A stretch of 45,352 bases of DNA, taken from positions 1-45,352 of IMG/VR virus record IMGVR_UViG_3300043410_000355. One strand, 5' to 3'. Position numbers and translations under genes: made by a program. The notes under the pieces were generated by a model. It did no database searches, was not told the origin of the DNA, and worked only from the letters and a program-made list of their open reading frames with translations. How positions within the stretch are numbered: position 1 is the stretch's first letter; each line of letters starts with the position of its first letter. This document shows positions 8,646-15,088 of the stretch, one piece after another. Source of the DNA: a virus.

Positions 8646-8897
8646 TTAAAATTCGCCGCCTTCCATATCCTGCGCGTCTAGCGTAGTTGTGGAAGTCCAT
8701 CTATTTGTTATTGTTCTATAAACTAAAATCGACCCATCTACCTTACCGTTGGTGGTAACATCAACGTCAGCGATGCTGCTCATTGATTCTACTACTGCTG
8801 GGTTTGACACATCAGATGAAGCAAGTGTAAGAACACCTTCAGAGACAGCGACCTGAAGAGCTTCGTCAGTTTGTACAATAGCGATTGTATCGGACAT
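8646..8897 (-). CDS. Small virion-associated protein, unknown
   Basis: 83 aa, acidic, rich in Ser/Thr/Val (MSDTIAIVQTDEALQVAVSE, then SILVYRTITNRWTSTTTLDA). The phrase 'SILVYRTITNRWTST' resembles the short motif near fibre N-termini where a line of the virion mesh is described ('G.ILVYD..TNRWV'), so I read it as a small fibre-connector protein. No signal peptide or membrane segment. It sits 1 base after the 111-aa gene and 12 bases before the 769-aa fibre, so it is probably co-transcribed with them from the late promoter at 9265-9272. The function is inferred from context only. Confidence 0.6.
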   Translation of the reverse strand: MSDTIAIVQTDEALQVAVSEGVLTLASSDVSNPAVVESMSSIADVDVTTNGKVDGSILVYRTITNRWTSTTTLDAQDMEGGEF

Positions 8898-8898
8898 A

Positions 8899-9234
8899 TT
8901 AAATCTGGGTAATCTGTGGATTTACTGTTACGATTCCCTCGACCACTCTGGTCTTTGTTCCAGAAGGGGAGGTAATTTCAACATCATACAGCCATCTTCC
9001 TGCTGGAACCGCTGCAGACTGTTCTGGGGATAATTGTAGGCGCACCTTACCTGCTCCTGCATCGTAGATAGAGGCAGTGAAAGTGAAGGATTGGCTAGAC
9101 TGATAGGACTTTCTCATCTGAGAAGCCACAGAATAACCAGTTAGGTTTAGTGCCTGACCGTTGGTTGCAGCAACCGAAATGATGTTGCTATATGATGCAC
9201 CAGCGTCGACGAAAAGGTTGCTGACTGTCGCCAT
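8899..9234 (-). CDS. Small structural protein, beta-sandwich-like
   Basis: 111 aa. The pattern (FVDAGASYSNIISVAATNGQ, LNLTGYSVASQMRKSY, then GKVRLQLSPEQSAAVPAGRW and LYDVEITSPSGTKTRVVEG) is typical of small tail or baseplate-upper-protein N-terminal domains in marine phages: a beta-sandwich ending with a 'W.YDVE...G....V..G...V' signature. It is the first gene of the minus-strand fibre operon, directly behind a perfect TATAAATA late promoter. Precise role unknown; a fibre-attachment or adaptor protein is most likely. Confidence 0.65.
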   Translation of the reverse strand: MATVSNLFVDAGASYSNIISVAATNGQALNLTGYSVASQMRKSYQSSQSFTFTASIYDAGAGKVRLQLSPEQSAAVPAGRWLYDVEITSPSGTKTRVVEGIVTVNPQITQI

Positions 9235-9264
9235 CCAAAATCCCCAAATTATTCTTATACTTCT

Positions 9265-9272
9265 TATTTATA
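9265..9272 (-). promoter_or_regulatory. T4-type late promoter
   Basis: Perfect TATAAATA on the minus strand, 30 bases upstream of the ATG at 9234. This is the consensus box recognised by RNA polymerase carrying the phage sigma gp55, with gp33 and the sliding clamp as activators. A gp33 homologue lies at 44594-44809. It drives the fibre/neck operon leftward. Confidence 0.85.
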
Positions 9273-9299
9273 AGCAGGGGAATCTTCTAAATATGGACG

Positions 9300-9307
9300 T
9301 ATAAATA
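9300..9307 (+). promoter_or_regulatory. T4-type late promoter, divergent
   Basis: Perfect TATAAATA on the plus strand, with the ATG of the 226-aa gene at 9346 downstream. It is 27 bases from the opposite-facing box, forming a compact divergent late promoter pair. It shows that the plus-strand gene is meant to be made late, with the structural proteins. Confidence 0.85.
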
Positions 9308-9345
9308 CATTAGCTGTATAGCGAATTTAACTTTATGGAGATATT

Positions 9346-10026
9346 ATGGAAAACATCCAACCACCACAGAATGGCACAGTAACTGTGGCAGAACAAGCAG
9401 AAAACCTACCTTCGCCACTAATTGGAGACGCGAAGCCAGAAGAATATAACTTTGACTACTCTCCAGTCGAAGAAACGTTTAATCGTCACCTATTCCCAAC
9501 ACTATTTGCGAGCTATAAGTTCACTGACTGGGAAAAGATCGCGCAACCATTGATCGACCTATCTAACGGTTGGGATGGTCCAAATGCGGGTGGCGATATT
9601 ATGGAACTAGACCATCCAGCAGTTAACCGTCTAAAAGAAATCATCTACGAAATCTGTGAAAACGTCCAGCTTTCTAAGGATGATAACGGTCGTACTCCAG
9701 TTATTGTTGGCTCCAACGTTATTTTCCAACAGAAGGGTGAACACATCCCTCTACATAACTACGAGTTTTCTACTCTAGTTTTCACTTTCGTTGCTAACGT
9801 TGGTCAAACTCCACCGATGACTTACTTCGCAGACCCACGCGGTGGTGTCCAAGCGATCCGTAAGATGGCTGCACAGAACCTAGTTGGTACTAGCTTCGGT
9901 ATCAGCAGCCGTGTTGGTGAAATCTATGTTTCTCCAGGCTACGCTCAACGTTATGTTGAGACTAACCTAGAATCAGAAACCCATGTGCTCGTTAACGTTC
10001 GTGTAAACTTTTTGATGATCACTTAA
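9346..10026 (+). CDS. 2OG-Fe(II)-oxygenase-like protein with degenerate metal site
   Basis: 226 aa. The region 120-226 follows the double-stranded beta-helix pattern of phage 2OG-Fe(II) oxygenases (2OG-FeII_Oxy_5 type): a strand ending KGEHIPLHNYEFSTLVFTF, then MTYFADPRGG with the usual 'DPR', then VGEIYVSPGYAQRYVETN and a final strand LVNVRVNF. In active members the first motif is HxH or HxD and the second contains another His (FPsyl-H-V). Here the first His is kept (LHNY), but the second ligand appears to be Tyr, and the distal His is Gln/Arg (GYAQRY). It may thus be catalytically dead, or use different ligands. It is the only plus-strand gene between two minus-strand blocks, has its own late promoter, and its 3' end overlaps the PP-loop gene tail to tail. 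Confidence 0.6.
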   Translation: MENIQPPQNGTVTVAEQAENLPSPLIGDAKPEEYNFDYSPVEETFNRHLFPTLFASYKFTDWEKIAQPLIDLSNGWDGPNAGGDIMELDHPAVNRLKEIIYEICENVQLSKDDNGRTPVIVGSNVIFQQKGEHIPLHNYEFSTLVFTFVANVGQTPPMTYFADPRGGVQAIRKMAAQNLVGTSFGISSRVGEIYVSPGYAQRYVETNLESETHVLVNVRVNFLMIT

Positions 10027-11076
10027 AATATGCTTGTTAACGTAGTGGACTGAATAGTCCTCTAGTAAAAATAACCAAGACGCAAGGGGGTTTCCTAAAG
10101 AGGAGACCCCCTTTGGTTTATTCCAAGCGTAATAACTATCTCCACTATACTCTTCGATCAACTCTCTCATAACCCAACGGTGAGTTAGAGGTTTACCGAC
10201 ATCTTTCGTGAATGGCTCTTTAGTTGTGATAACATAGCGCTGAAAGTCGTCAGTGTTATAGAAGTGATATTGGTTATCTTGCTGGTTCGTCGCGATTCGA
10301 CTAGAATACTCTGCTGTATACCAATCATAGTTGAAGATCAACCACCAACGGAGATCTCGGAGAGTCTCAATCTTTTTAGGGCTAGCTTTAATAGATGGAA
10401 GCAAGAACTCGTGTAGTTCATCATCGATACACTTAGTGTAGTCGATCAACGGATCATCGTTATTGAATTGGTGATGGAAGAAGGATACAGAGGTTTTAAT
10501 CTTACCAGTGATAAAGTCGTCCACTGGACCAAATAGTTGGTTACCGTAGTATCCAGTGACGAAGATGCTGTTTGGATCTCCATCGTCGAAGTCTCTTGTA
10601 GAAGAAACTTTGAAATTATACTTAACGCCAGAATTCTTAATCTTGGTGTCGAATAGATTACCAGATTCTAGAATAGAACTGTATGTTCCATATACAGTAA
10701 TCTGACTCGGGTCATTGACGTGTTTTAGTAGTGCAAAGAGTGCGAGTGTGCTATCGATACCACCACTCCAAACTACGCTGATCGGTTTATCTAAAGCAAC
10801 CAATTCTTTACAACGATCATCAACACACTCCCTGAAAGACTTATTAAACCCAGCATCAATCTTTGGGATCTGCAATAGTCCAGGTTTGATATTCAGGAAG
10901 TGGGGAGTTTGTCCTGTTCTGTCATAGACAGCGTTCAGGTTCATCTTATGTTTCTCAAAGAAGTTATACAACTCCTTATGGTTTGGAGCCAAATATTCTT
11001 CGATTGGTTCTATCTTGTTATTGATTAGGTCTAAAGAACGGATCAAACCAATGTTGTAGTATAGCAGTTGCTTCAT
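9973..11076 (-). CDS. PP-loop ATPase, asparagine-synthase-like (possible amide ligase)
   Basis: 367 aa. Residues 101-117 carry the PP-loop VVWSGGIDSTLALFALL, which binds ATP pyrophosphate in adenine-nucleotide alpha-hydrolases (asparagine synthetase, GMP synthetase, QueC, TilS). A second segment at 172-183 (FVTGYYGNQLFG) matches the 'TGEGADELFGG' region of asparagine synthetase B, with the acidic residues replaced. There is no N-terminal Cys glutaminase; the first about 100 residues are a short unrelated domain. The family activates a carboxylate with ATP for amide formation; lasso-peptide cyclases and beta-lactam synthetases are relatives. The substrate here is unknown. The gene follows a terminator hairpin, has GAGGA before its ATG, and its last 54 bases overlap the 3' end of the plus-strand gene. 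Confidence 0.7.
   Translation of the reverse strand: MKQLLYYNIGLIRSLDLINNKIEPIEEYLAPNHKELYNFFEKHKMNLNAVYDRTGQTPHFLNIKPGLLQIPKIDAGFNKSFRECVDDRCKELVALDKPISVVWSGGIDSTLALFALLKHVNDPSQITVYGTYSSILESGNLFDTKIKNSGVKYNFKVSSTRDFDDGDPNSIFVTGYYGNQLFGPVDDFITGKIKTSVSFFHHQFNNDDPLIDYTKCIDDELHEFLLPSIKASPKKIETLRDLRWWLIFNYDWYTAEYSSRIATNQQDNQYHFYNTDDFQRYVITTKEPFTKDVGKPLTHRWVMRELIEEYSGDSYYAWNKPKGVSSLGNPLASWLFLLEDYSVHYVNKHILSDHQKVYTNVNEHMGF
10084..10113 (+). terminator. Strong hairpin downstream of the 226-aa gene, inside the PP-loop ORF
   Basis: Arms 10084-10096 and 10101-10113 pair over 13 positions (GGGGGTTTCCT against AGGAGACCCCC plus two A-T pairs, one G-T) around loop AAAG. The plus strand then reads TTTGGTTTATT. 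It is a likely terminator for the late plus-strand transcript that starts at 9300. It lies within the coding part of the minus-strand PP-loop gene (around KPKGVSSLGNP), so one sequence serves both. Confidence 0.6.
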
Positions 11077-11092
11077 AATATCCTCAAAATGA

Positions 11093-11116
11093 AAAAGGGA
11101 GCCGTAGCTCCCTTTT
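11093..11116 (-). terminator. Rho-independent terminator after the TRAP-like gene
   Basis: Ten-bp stem AAAAGGGAGC/GCTCCCTTTT with loop CGTA (11103-11106 on the plus strand). On the minus strand the hairpin runs into TTTTT, giving a textbook intrinsic terminator 18 bases after the stop at 11134. It separates the solute-binding gene from the PP-loop gene. Confidence 0.75.
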
Positions 11117-11123
11117 ATTTATC
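11116..11123 (-). promoter_or_regulatory. Candidate late promoter (GATAAATA)
   Basis: The minus strand reads GATAAATA, one change from TATAAATA, 40 bases upstream of the PP-loop gene ATG. It directly abuts the terminator stem, so transcription would start within or just past the hairpin. A terminator-plus-promoter arrangement is plausible but unproven. Confidence 0.4.
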
Positions 11124-11133
11124 ACTCAACTAA

Positions 11134-12081
11134 TTAGTGTAGTTGAATCTTCTGGACTAGACCAGGAGTGAAGTAGTCTGCAAACTTTTCGTAAACAGAA
11201 GCAGTAACTTCTTTGAACTTCTTCTGTTCTGTGTCGCTCATACGAACAACTTCAACACCCTTCTCTGCACATTCTGCTAGAATGTTTGGAATGTCAGCAA
11301 CAGATTCGCGACGCTCTGCGCGAGCAGCATTGAACGCTGCAGTAGCCATGATCTCACGAGTTTCTTCGTCGAACTGAGCCATGAAGTCTTTATTGACGAT
11401 GATAGAAGTCAAGAACAAGCTGTGAGCAGTATCGTTAACAACCTTGAAAGACTTGTACTGGTCAAGAGGGAAGATACGAACGTAAGTAGATTCGCCAGCA
11501 GAGATAACACCCTTGTCTGCGTACTCGTTCATTTCTTCTAGAGCGATGTGCTCTTTTGGCTCTGCGCCTAGTAGTTTGAATGTTTCAACAGCGACTGGAG
11601 AGCGAGATGTACGAACAGTCTGCCCCTTCCAAGAATCGACAGTGTCAGCACGGAAGTTCGCTGGAACAACACGGTAACCACCAGAGTAAGTGAAAGACAT
11701 AGCAGTGATATTGCTATTCTTAGAAACACCTGCTAGTAGTTCAGTACCAACTTCACCTTCCAAAACTGCGTCAGCGTGAGCGTGGTCGCGGAATAGGAAA
11801 GGTAGGTCTAGAGCGTGTAGATCTTTATTGTAGTCTGCAAGCCAAGTAGTGTAGATGTGGCTCATTTCGATCGCGCCAGTGTCGATCAATTGCATCAAGT
11901 CATTCTTGCTGACTTTCTTGCCAGCGTTATACTTGTTAGTGTAATCAGTCAAAGAAAGAACTTCGATGTCAAACTTGCCACCAGTTTTTTCGTTAACTTC
12001 TTTAGCGAAACGCTCGGCGACTTTTAGAAATAGACCGATTGGTTCGTGGGCGATGACCCATTTTACGTGTTTCTTTTCCAT
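11134..12081 (-). CDS. TRAP-transporter-type solute-binding protein (DctP family) without signal peptide
   Basis: 315 aa. Resembles DctP/TRAP periplasmic binding proteins along its length: KVAERFAKEVNEKTGGKFDI near the N-terminus, then SYSGGYRV-like 'TYSGGYRVVPANFRADTV', WKGQTVRTSRSPVAVETFKL with LGAEP (this segment holds the Arg that grips a carboxylate ligand in the family), and GVISAGESTYVRIFPL. Cellular members carry a signal peptide or lipobox and feed DctQ/DctM permeases. Here the protein starts MEKKHVKWVIAHEPIGLFLK with no hydrophobic leader, and no permease genes are nearby. It should stay in the cytoplasm or be packed with the virion. GGAG precedes the ATG; the 108-aa gene ends 12 bases upstream. 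It may be a free ligand-binding or scaffold protein. Confidence 0.8.
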   Translation of the reverse strand: MEKKHVKWVIAHEPIGLFLKVAERFAKEVNEKTGGKFDIEVLSLTDYTNKYNAGKKVSKNDLMQLIDTGAIEMSHIYTTWLADYNKDLHALDLPFLFRDHAHADAVLEGEVGTELLAGVSKNSNITAMSFTYSGGYRVVPANFRADTVDSWKGQTVRTSRSPVAVETFKLLGAEPKEHIALEEMNEYADKGVISAGESTYVRIFPLDQYKSFKVVNDTAHSLFLTSIIVNKDFMAQFDEETREIMATAAFNAARAERRESVADIPNILAECAEKGVEVVRMSDTEQKKFKEVTASVYEKFADYFTPGLVQKIQLH

Positions 12082-12093
12082 TTAGGATTCTCC

Positions 12094-12420
12094 TTATTTT
12101 CTTAAATACTTAAGATGTTCTGCACACTTAAGATCTAAACTCCACACCTCACCAGACTCTGTTACGTCTACTACAATAATCGGAAGTTTTAACCTTATGA
12201 TCCGTTCTTTATATTTATAAACAAACTCTTTTTGCTCCTGTGTTGCATTGAGCAAAAAATCTGGTATTTGGATGCTGACATTATTACTTTGGAACCCATT
12301 TTCCAGTGAGTTGTGCCAGAAAACATCAGCTAATGTTCTCTTATTTAGCTTCGAGTCGATTGAACCGTATCTAGGATAACGGTTCACATCCCAAATGTAA
12401 CAGTTTAGGAAAGGTTCCAT
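12094..12420 (-). CDS. Unknown 108-aa protein translationally coupled to the radical SAM gene
   Basis: 108 aa, starting MEPFLNCYIWDVNRYPRYGS. No family recognised. Its ATG overlaps the radical SAM stop as TAATG, so the two are almost certainly translated together and it is a candidate partner of the enzyme. The stretch WDVNRYPRYGSID...TLADVFWHNSLEN loosely recalls the non-cysteine parts of a SPASM domain (a residue pattern G-I-...-L-x-D-V-F/W-x-x-S), but it has only two cysteines, so it could not hold an iron-sulfur cluster by itself. The C-terminal half (LPIIVVDVTESGEVWSLDLK) looks like a beta-alpha-beta fold. A peptide-recognition role is possible but unsupported. Confidence 0.6.
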   Translation of the reverse strand: MEPFLNCYIWDVNRYPRYGSIDSKLNKRTLADVFWHNSLENGFQSNNVSIQIPDFLLNATQEQKEFVYKYKERIIRLKLPIIVVDVTESGEVWSLDLKCAEHLKYLRK

Positions 12421-13883
12421 TATCGAGGCTCTACTGGAACCTGTACGATAGGAATGTTAATTGGCTTGCGCACTTTCCAAGACTTAACGCCAGTCTTCAT
12501 ATACTCGATATCGATAACTGGGATGGAGGTAACACCGTCGAAACGGATACGTTCACCTTTGATCTCAGTCAATACTAGACCGTCTGTCATCTTAAACAGA
12601 GAAGCGCTAAGCATAGCTAGGTTATACCAGAAAAGGTTCTCACACGCCTGTTCCCAATACTGATCCTCTAGGAACAAACACGCACCCTGACACAACTGAA
12701 CGACTGGACAAGAAGGGCATTCCTTACGAGTAGACCAGTGGTAAGAGTTAGTTAAACGGATGTTGTCGAAATCCTCGATATTACCGATGTTATGTTTAGT
12801 TAGGGAAGACGTGTTCTGACAAGTGGTAACGTTACCCTTCATATCGATGGCAATGTTGTCTTCTCGATCCATACCACACTTCTGACCGACTGCTTCAGCA
12901 GGGCGTCCATAGACGATAGATTCAAAGAAAGACTTAACTTTCTGGTGAACCGTCCAGCTAAACTGATTCTTATTATCGATTGTTTCTTCGAACAATGAAT
13001 GAAGAATTTCCTTCTTCTCATCAGTTGTTTGAAGAGAGTGATTCATACCAGAGTCGTCATATGGAAGCATTAACTCTTCTGTAGTGACTTGAAGTTCGCG
13101 CTGGTCAACACCTGGATTCTCGAATCCCTGATGTGCCTTGTTTAGCTTCTTCTGGATGAAATCTCTAACTGCAGGGATTGAAACGTTCTCACGAGTCAAA
13201 ACGCAGTTGAATGTGAAGCGCATACTACCCATAGTCTTAAGGGCGTATACGATAGCATCTTTTGCAGTTGGTTCATCTAATGGGTCTGGACCACGATTTT
13301 GCGCATGGAGTGGACCATCGTGAGACATACCGATAGAAAAACCCATACGGTTGAACCAATCAACCTTATCCCTAGTCAATAGAGATCCGTTGGTAACCAT
13401 CATAAACTGAGCGTTAGGGTAAACCTTCTTAACCTTCTCAGCTAGTGGCTTTAGAGTTTTCCAGTAAACGAGTGGCTCTCCACCCCAGAACTCTAAACGG
13501 AATCGGTCATATGAATCGAACGCGAAGTTCTCTTTCATCTTGCGTACCAATTCCTCAGCGTCATCTGGACCGCCGACTGGATCGTGTGGTTGGTGGGCTT
13601 GATTGCAGTAAGAACACGCGTAGTTACACTTAAGACCCATCGTGATCTTAAGTGTAACAGGTTTCTTTGATTTCTTGCCGTGTAAGGCTGGGTCGTGTGG
13701 GTTGGTAATGTTTGCAGGTTCCCACACCTTAGCGTTCATTTGATATTGGAGACCCTTACTGATAAGATCAAGCGAGGGTCTCTCGTGGTTATGTTCCCAA
13801 TACATCTCAGATGTCATTGGGTCATAAACCATATTCAACGTCACATCATTAGCCCCTTGCAGGACTAGTGTAAATTTACTCAT
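12420..13883 (-). CDS. Radical SAM/SPASM protein (anSME-like maturase)
   Basis: 487 aa from the ATG at 13883, which has AAGGAT upstream; a TTG two codons earlier is less likely. The radical SAM motif is C86-NYA-C90-SY-C93 (CX3CX2C), which binds the [4Fe-4S] cluster that cleaves S-adenosylmethionine. WGGEP (133-137) and TNGS (164-167) are further core motifs. The C-terminal part is a complete SPASM domain: C336-X13-G-X4-C355, then C389-X2-C392-X5-C398-X3-C402 and C414, enough for two auxiliary clusters. This layout is that of peptide/protein maturases (sulfatase maturase anSME, sactipeptide and ranthipeptide enzymes, PqqE). Such enzymes modify Cys, Ser or neighbouring residues of a polypeptide. 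The likeliest substrate here is the Cys-rich protein two genes upstream (inference). Confidence 0.9.
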   Translation of the reverse strand: MSKFTLVLQGANDVTLNMVYDPMTSEMYWEHNHERPSLDLISKGLQYQMNAKVWEPANITNPHDPALHGKKSKKPVTLKITMGLKCNYACSYCNQAHQPHDPVGGPDDAEELVRKMKENFAFDSYDRFRLEFWGGEPLVYWKTLKPLAEKVKKVYPNAQFMMVTNGSLLTRDKVDWFNRMGFSIGMSHDGPLHAQNRGPDPLDEPTAKDAIVYALKTMGSMRFTFNCVLTRENVSIPAVRDFIQKKLNKAHQGFENPGVDQRELQVTTEELMLPYDDSGMNHSLQTTDEKKEILHSLFEETIDNKNQFSWTVHQKVKSFFESIVYGRPAEAVGQKCGMDREDNIAIDMKGNVTTCQNTSSLTKHNIGNIEDFDNIRLTNSYHWSTRKECPSCPVVQLCQGACLFLEDQYWEQACENLFWYNLAMLSASLFKMTDGLVLTEIKGERIRFDGVTSIPVIDIEYMKTGVKSWKVRKPINIPIVQVPVEPR

Positions 13884-13914
13884 TAACAATCCTTATAATA
13901 TAGAACAGATAATG

Positions 13915-13921
13915 TATTTAG
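13915..13921 (-). promoter_or_regulatory. Candidate late promoter (CTAAATA)
   Basis: The minus strand reads CTAAATA, 31 bases before the radical SAM ATG and overlapping the end of the 382-aa gene. The distance matches the perfect TATAAATA boxes at 9265 and 37381, so late expression of the radical SAM gene with the structural genes is plausible. Confidence 0.45.
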
Positions 13922-13922
13922 G

Positions 13923-15071
13923 TTACTCGATCTCGACCCATAGTTCAGCCCAAGAAGTGAACTCACCAAGATTCAATTTCAACTTGAAGTATTCACCAGA
14001 AATTAGACCGATAGTATTGACAATGACGCCTTCCACGCCACCAAAACCTTGAGCCATCTTATCAGCTGGGTGGTTGTGGTTTGCGATGAACTCTTGAACA
14101 TATACGTTAGGGTTCTGTGGATCATATTCGTTTGTTAGTCTAGTCTTAGAAGCGACACCGTTGACGCACTCTACATCGAATGTAACGAATGGTCTGCTAT
14201 TGATGATGTTGTGGATTCTAGAACCGAACATAACACGAAGAATGTGTTGGTCAGAAGCTGGTAGTTTAACATAAAAACGGTTACCGCTCATCTGAGTAGA
14301 TTGAGCGACTTGTAGTTCTGGGTTAATACCAGCAGTATTGACTGGTTGCTTCTGAGTTAGCTGTCTGAAGTTTTCTGCCTTAGCAGTTGGCTTAACTGTT
14401 GGATATGCAGAAGATACGATCTTACCATTAGCATCTAGGACTTCGAACGTCACCATAACTCTAACGTAAGTATTACACCAGAATTCATATTCTTTTGGTG
14501 TAACTGCAGTGACCTGTTGATTACCGACTTCTAGAACAGTGTCCATCAAGTCGAATTGATAGTCTTCAACAAAAAACTGAAGAGTAGATCCTTCGAACCC
14601 GAGAGACTTAAAGAAACTATCAATGACAAATAGTGGAGACAACGGAGTATTTGCGTTATAACGATACTCGTTCAAGTTATAGTAGATCTTTTCGTGAGAG
14701 TTGCTACCATCAACATATTGTTTAGAGACTTCATATACGTCGATAGGATCGCTGATGGTCTTGGTATCATCATTGTACTCGATAATCCACTTGTAGTTAT
14801 CAGTCTTTTGAACGAAGTCTGCTTCTGTGAATTCACGAGTAGCAACAACCTTTAGATCACCAGTTGTGTGTGGATCTCTTAGGATAGTATCTGTGCCTTC
14901 TGGAAGAGATTCATCTAGATCTGGGTTTGGTGGAATGACTTCTTCTACTTTAACGCTGATAGTTTTAGTATCAGCGTTAAAACCCATAGTTACACGGTGA
15001 CCTGTATCGTGCCCGTAGGTATCTTCAGTACCTTCGTTACCTTTAATTACAGTCTTAAATAATTTTAACAT
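13923..15071 (-). CDS. Unknown 382-aa virion-like protein in the modification cassette
   Basis: 382 aa; begins MLKLFKTVIKGNEGTEDTYG. I recognise no family. The composition is soluble and beta-rich with many short strands (RVTMGFNADTKTISVKVEEV, MSGNRFYVKLPASDQHILRV), no membrane segment or signal peptide, and a C-terminus GEYFKLKLNLGEFTSWAELW that resembles lectin- or jelly-roll-type virion decoration proteins. It contains two cysteines only. It stands between the Cys-rich gene (17 bases upstream) and the radical SAM gene (39 bases downstream), with GAGGATCC before its ATG. It could be a structural carrier of the Cys-rich protein or an independent decoration protein. Confidence 0.65.
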   Translation of the reverse strand: MLKLFKTVIKGNEGTEDTYGHDTGHRVTMGFNADTKTISVKVEEVIPPNPDLDESLPEGTDTILRDPHTTGDLKVVATREFTEADFVQKTDNYKWIIEYNDDTKTISDPIDVYEVSKQYVDGSNSHEKIYYNLNEYRYNANTPLSPLFVIDSFFKSLGFEGSTLQFFVEDYQFDLMDTVLEVGNQQVTAVTPKEYEFWCNTYVRVMVTFEVLDANGKIVSSAYPTVKPTAKAENFRQLTQKQPVNTAGINPELQVAQSTQMSGNRFYVKLPASDQHILRVMFGSRIHNIINSRPFVTFDVECVNGVASKTRLTNEYDPQNPNVYVQEFIANHNHPADKMAQGFGGVEGVIVNTIGLISGEYFKLKLNLGEFTSWAELWVEIE

Positions 15072-15088
15072 TTATAGGATCCTCAGGA

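Noticed and set aside
13884-13889. Radical SAM start at TTG 13889
   Set aside because: Adds two residues only and would place the AAGGAT ribosome site too close; ATG 13883 is better spaced.
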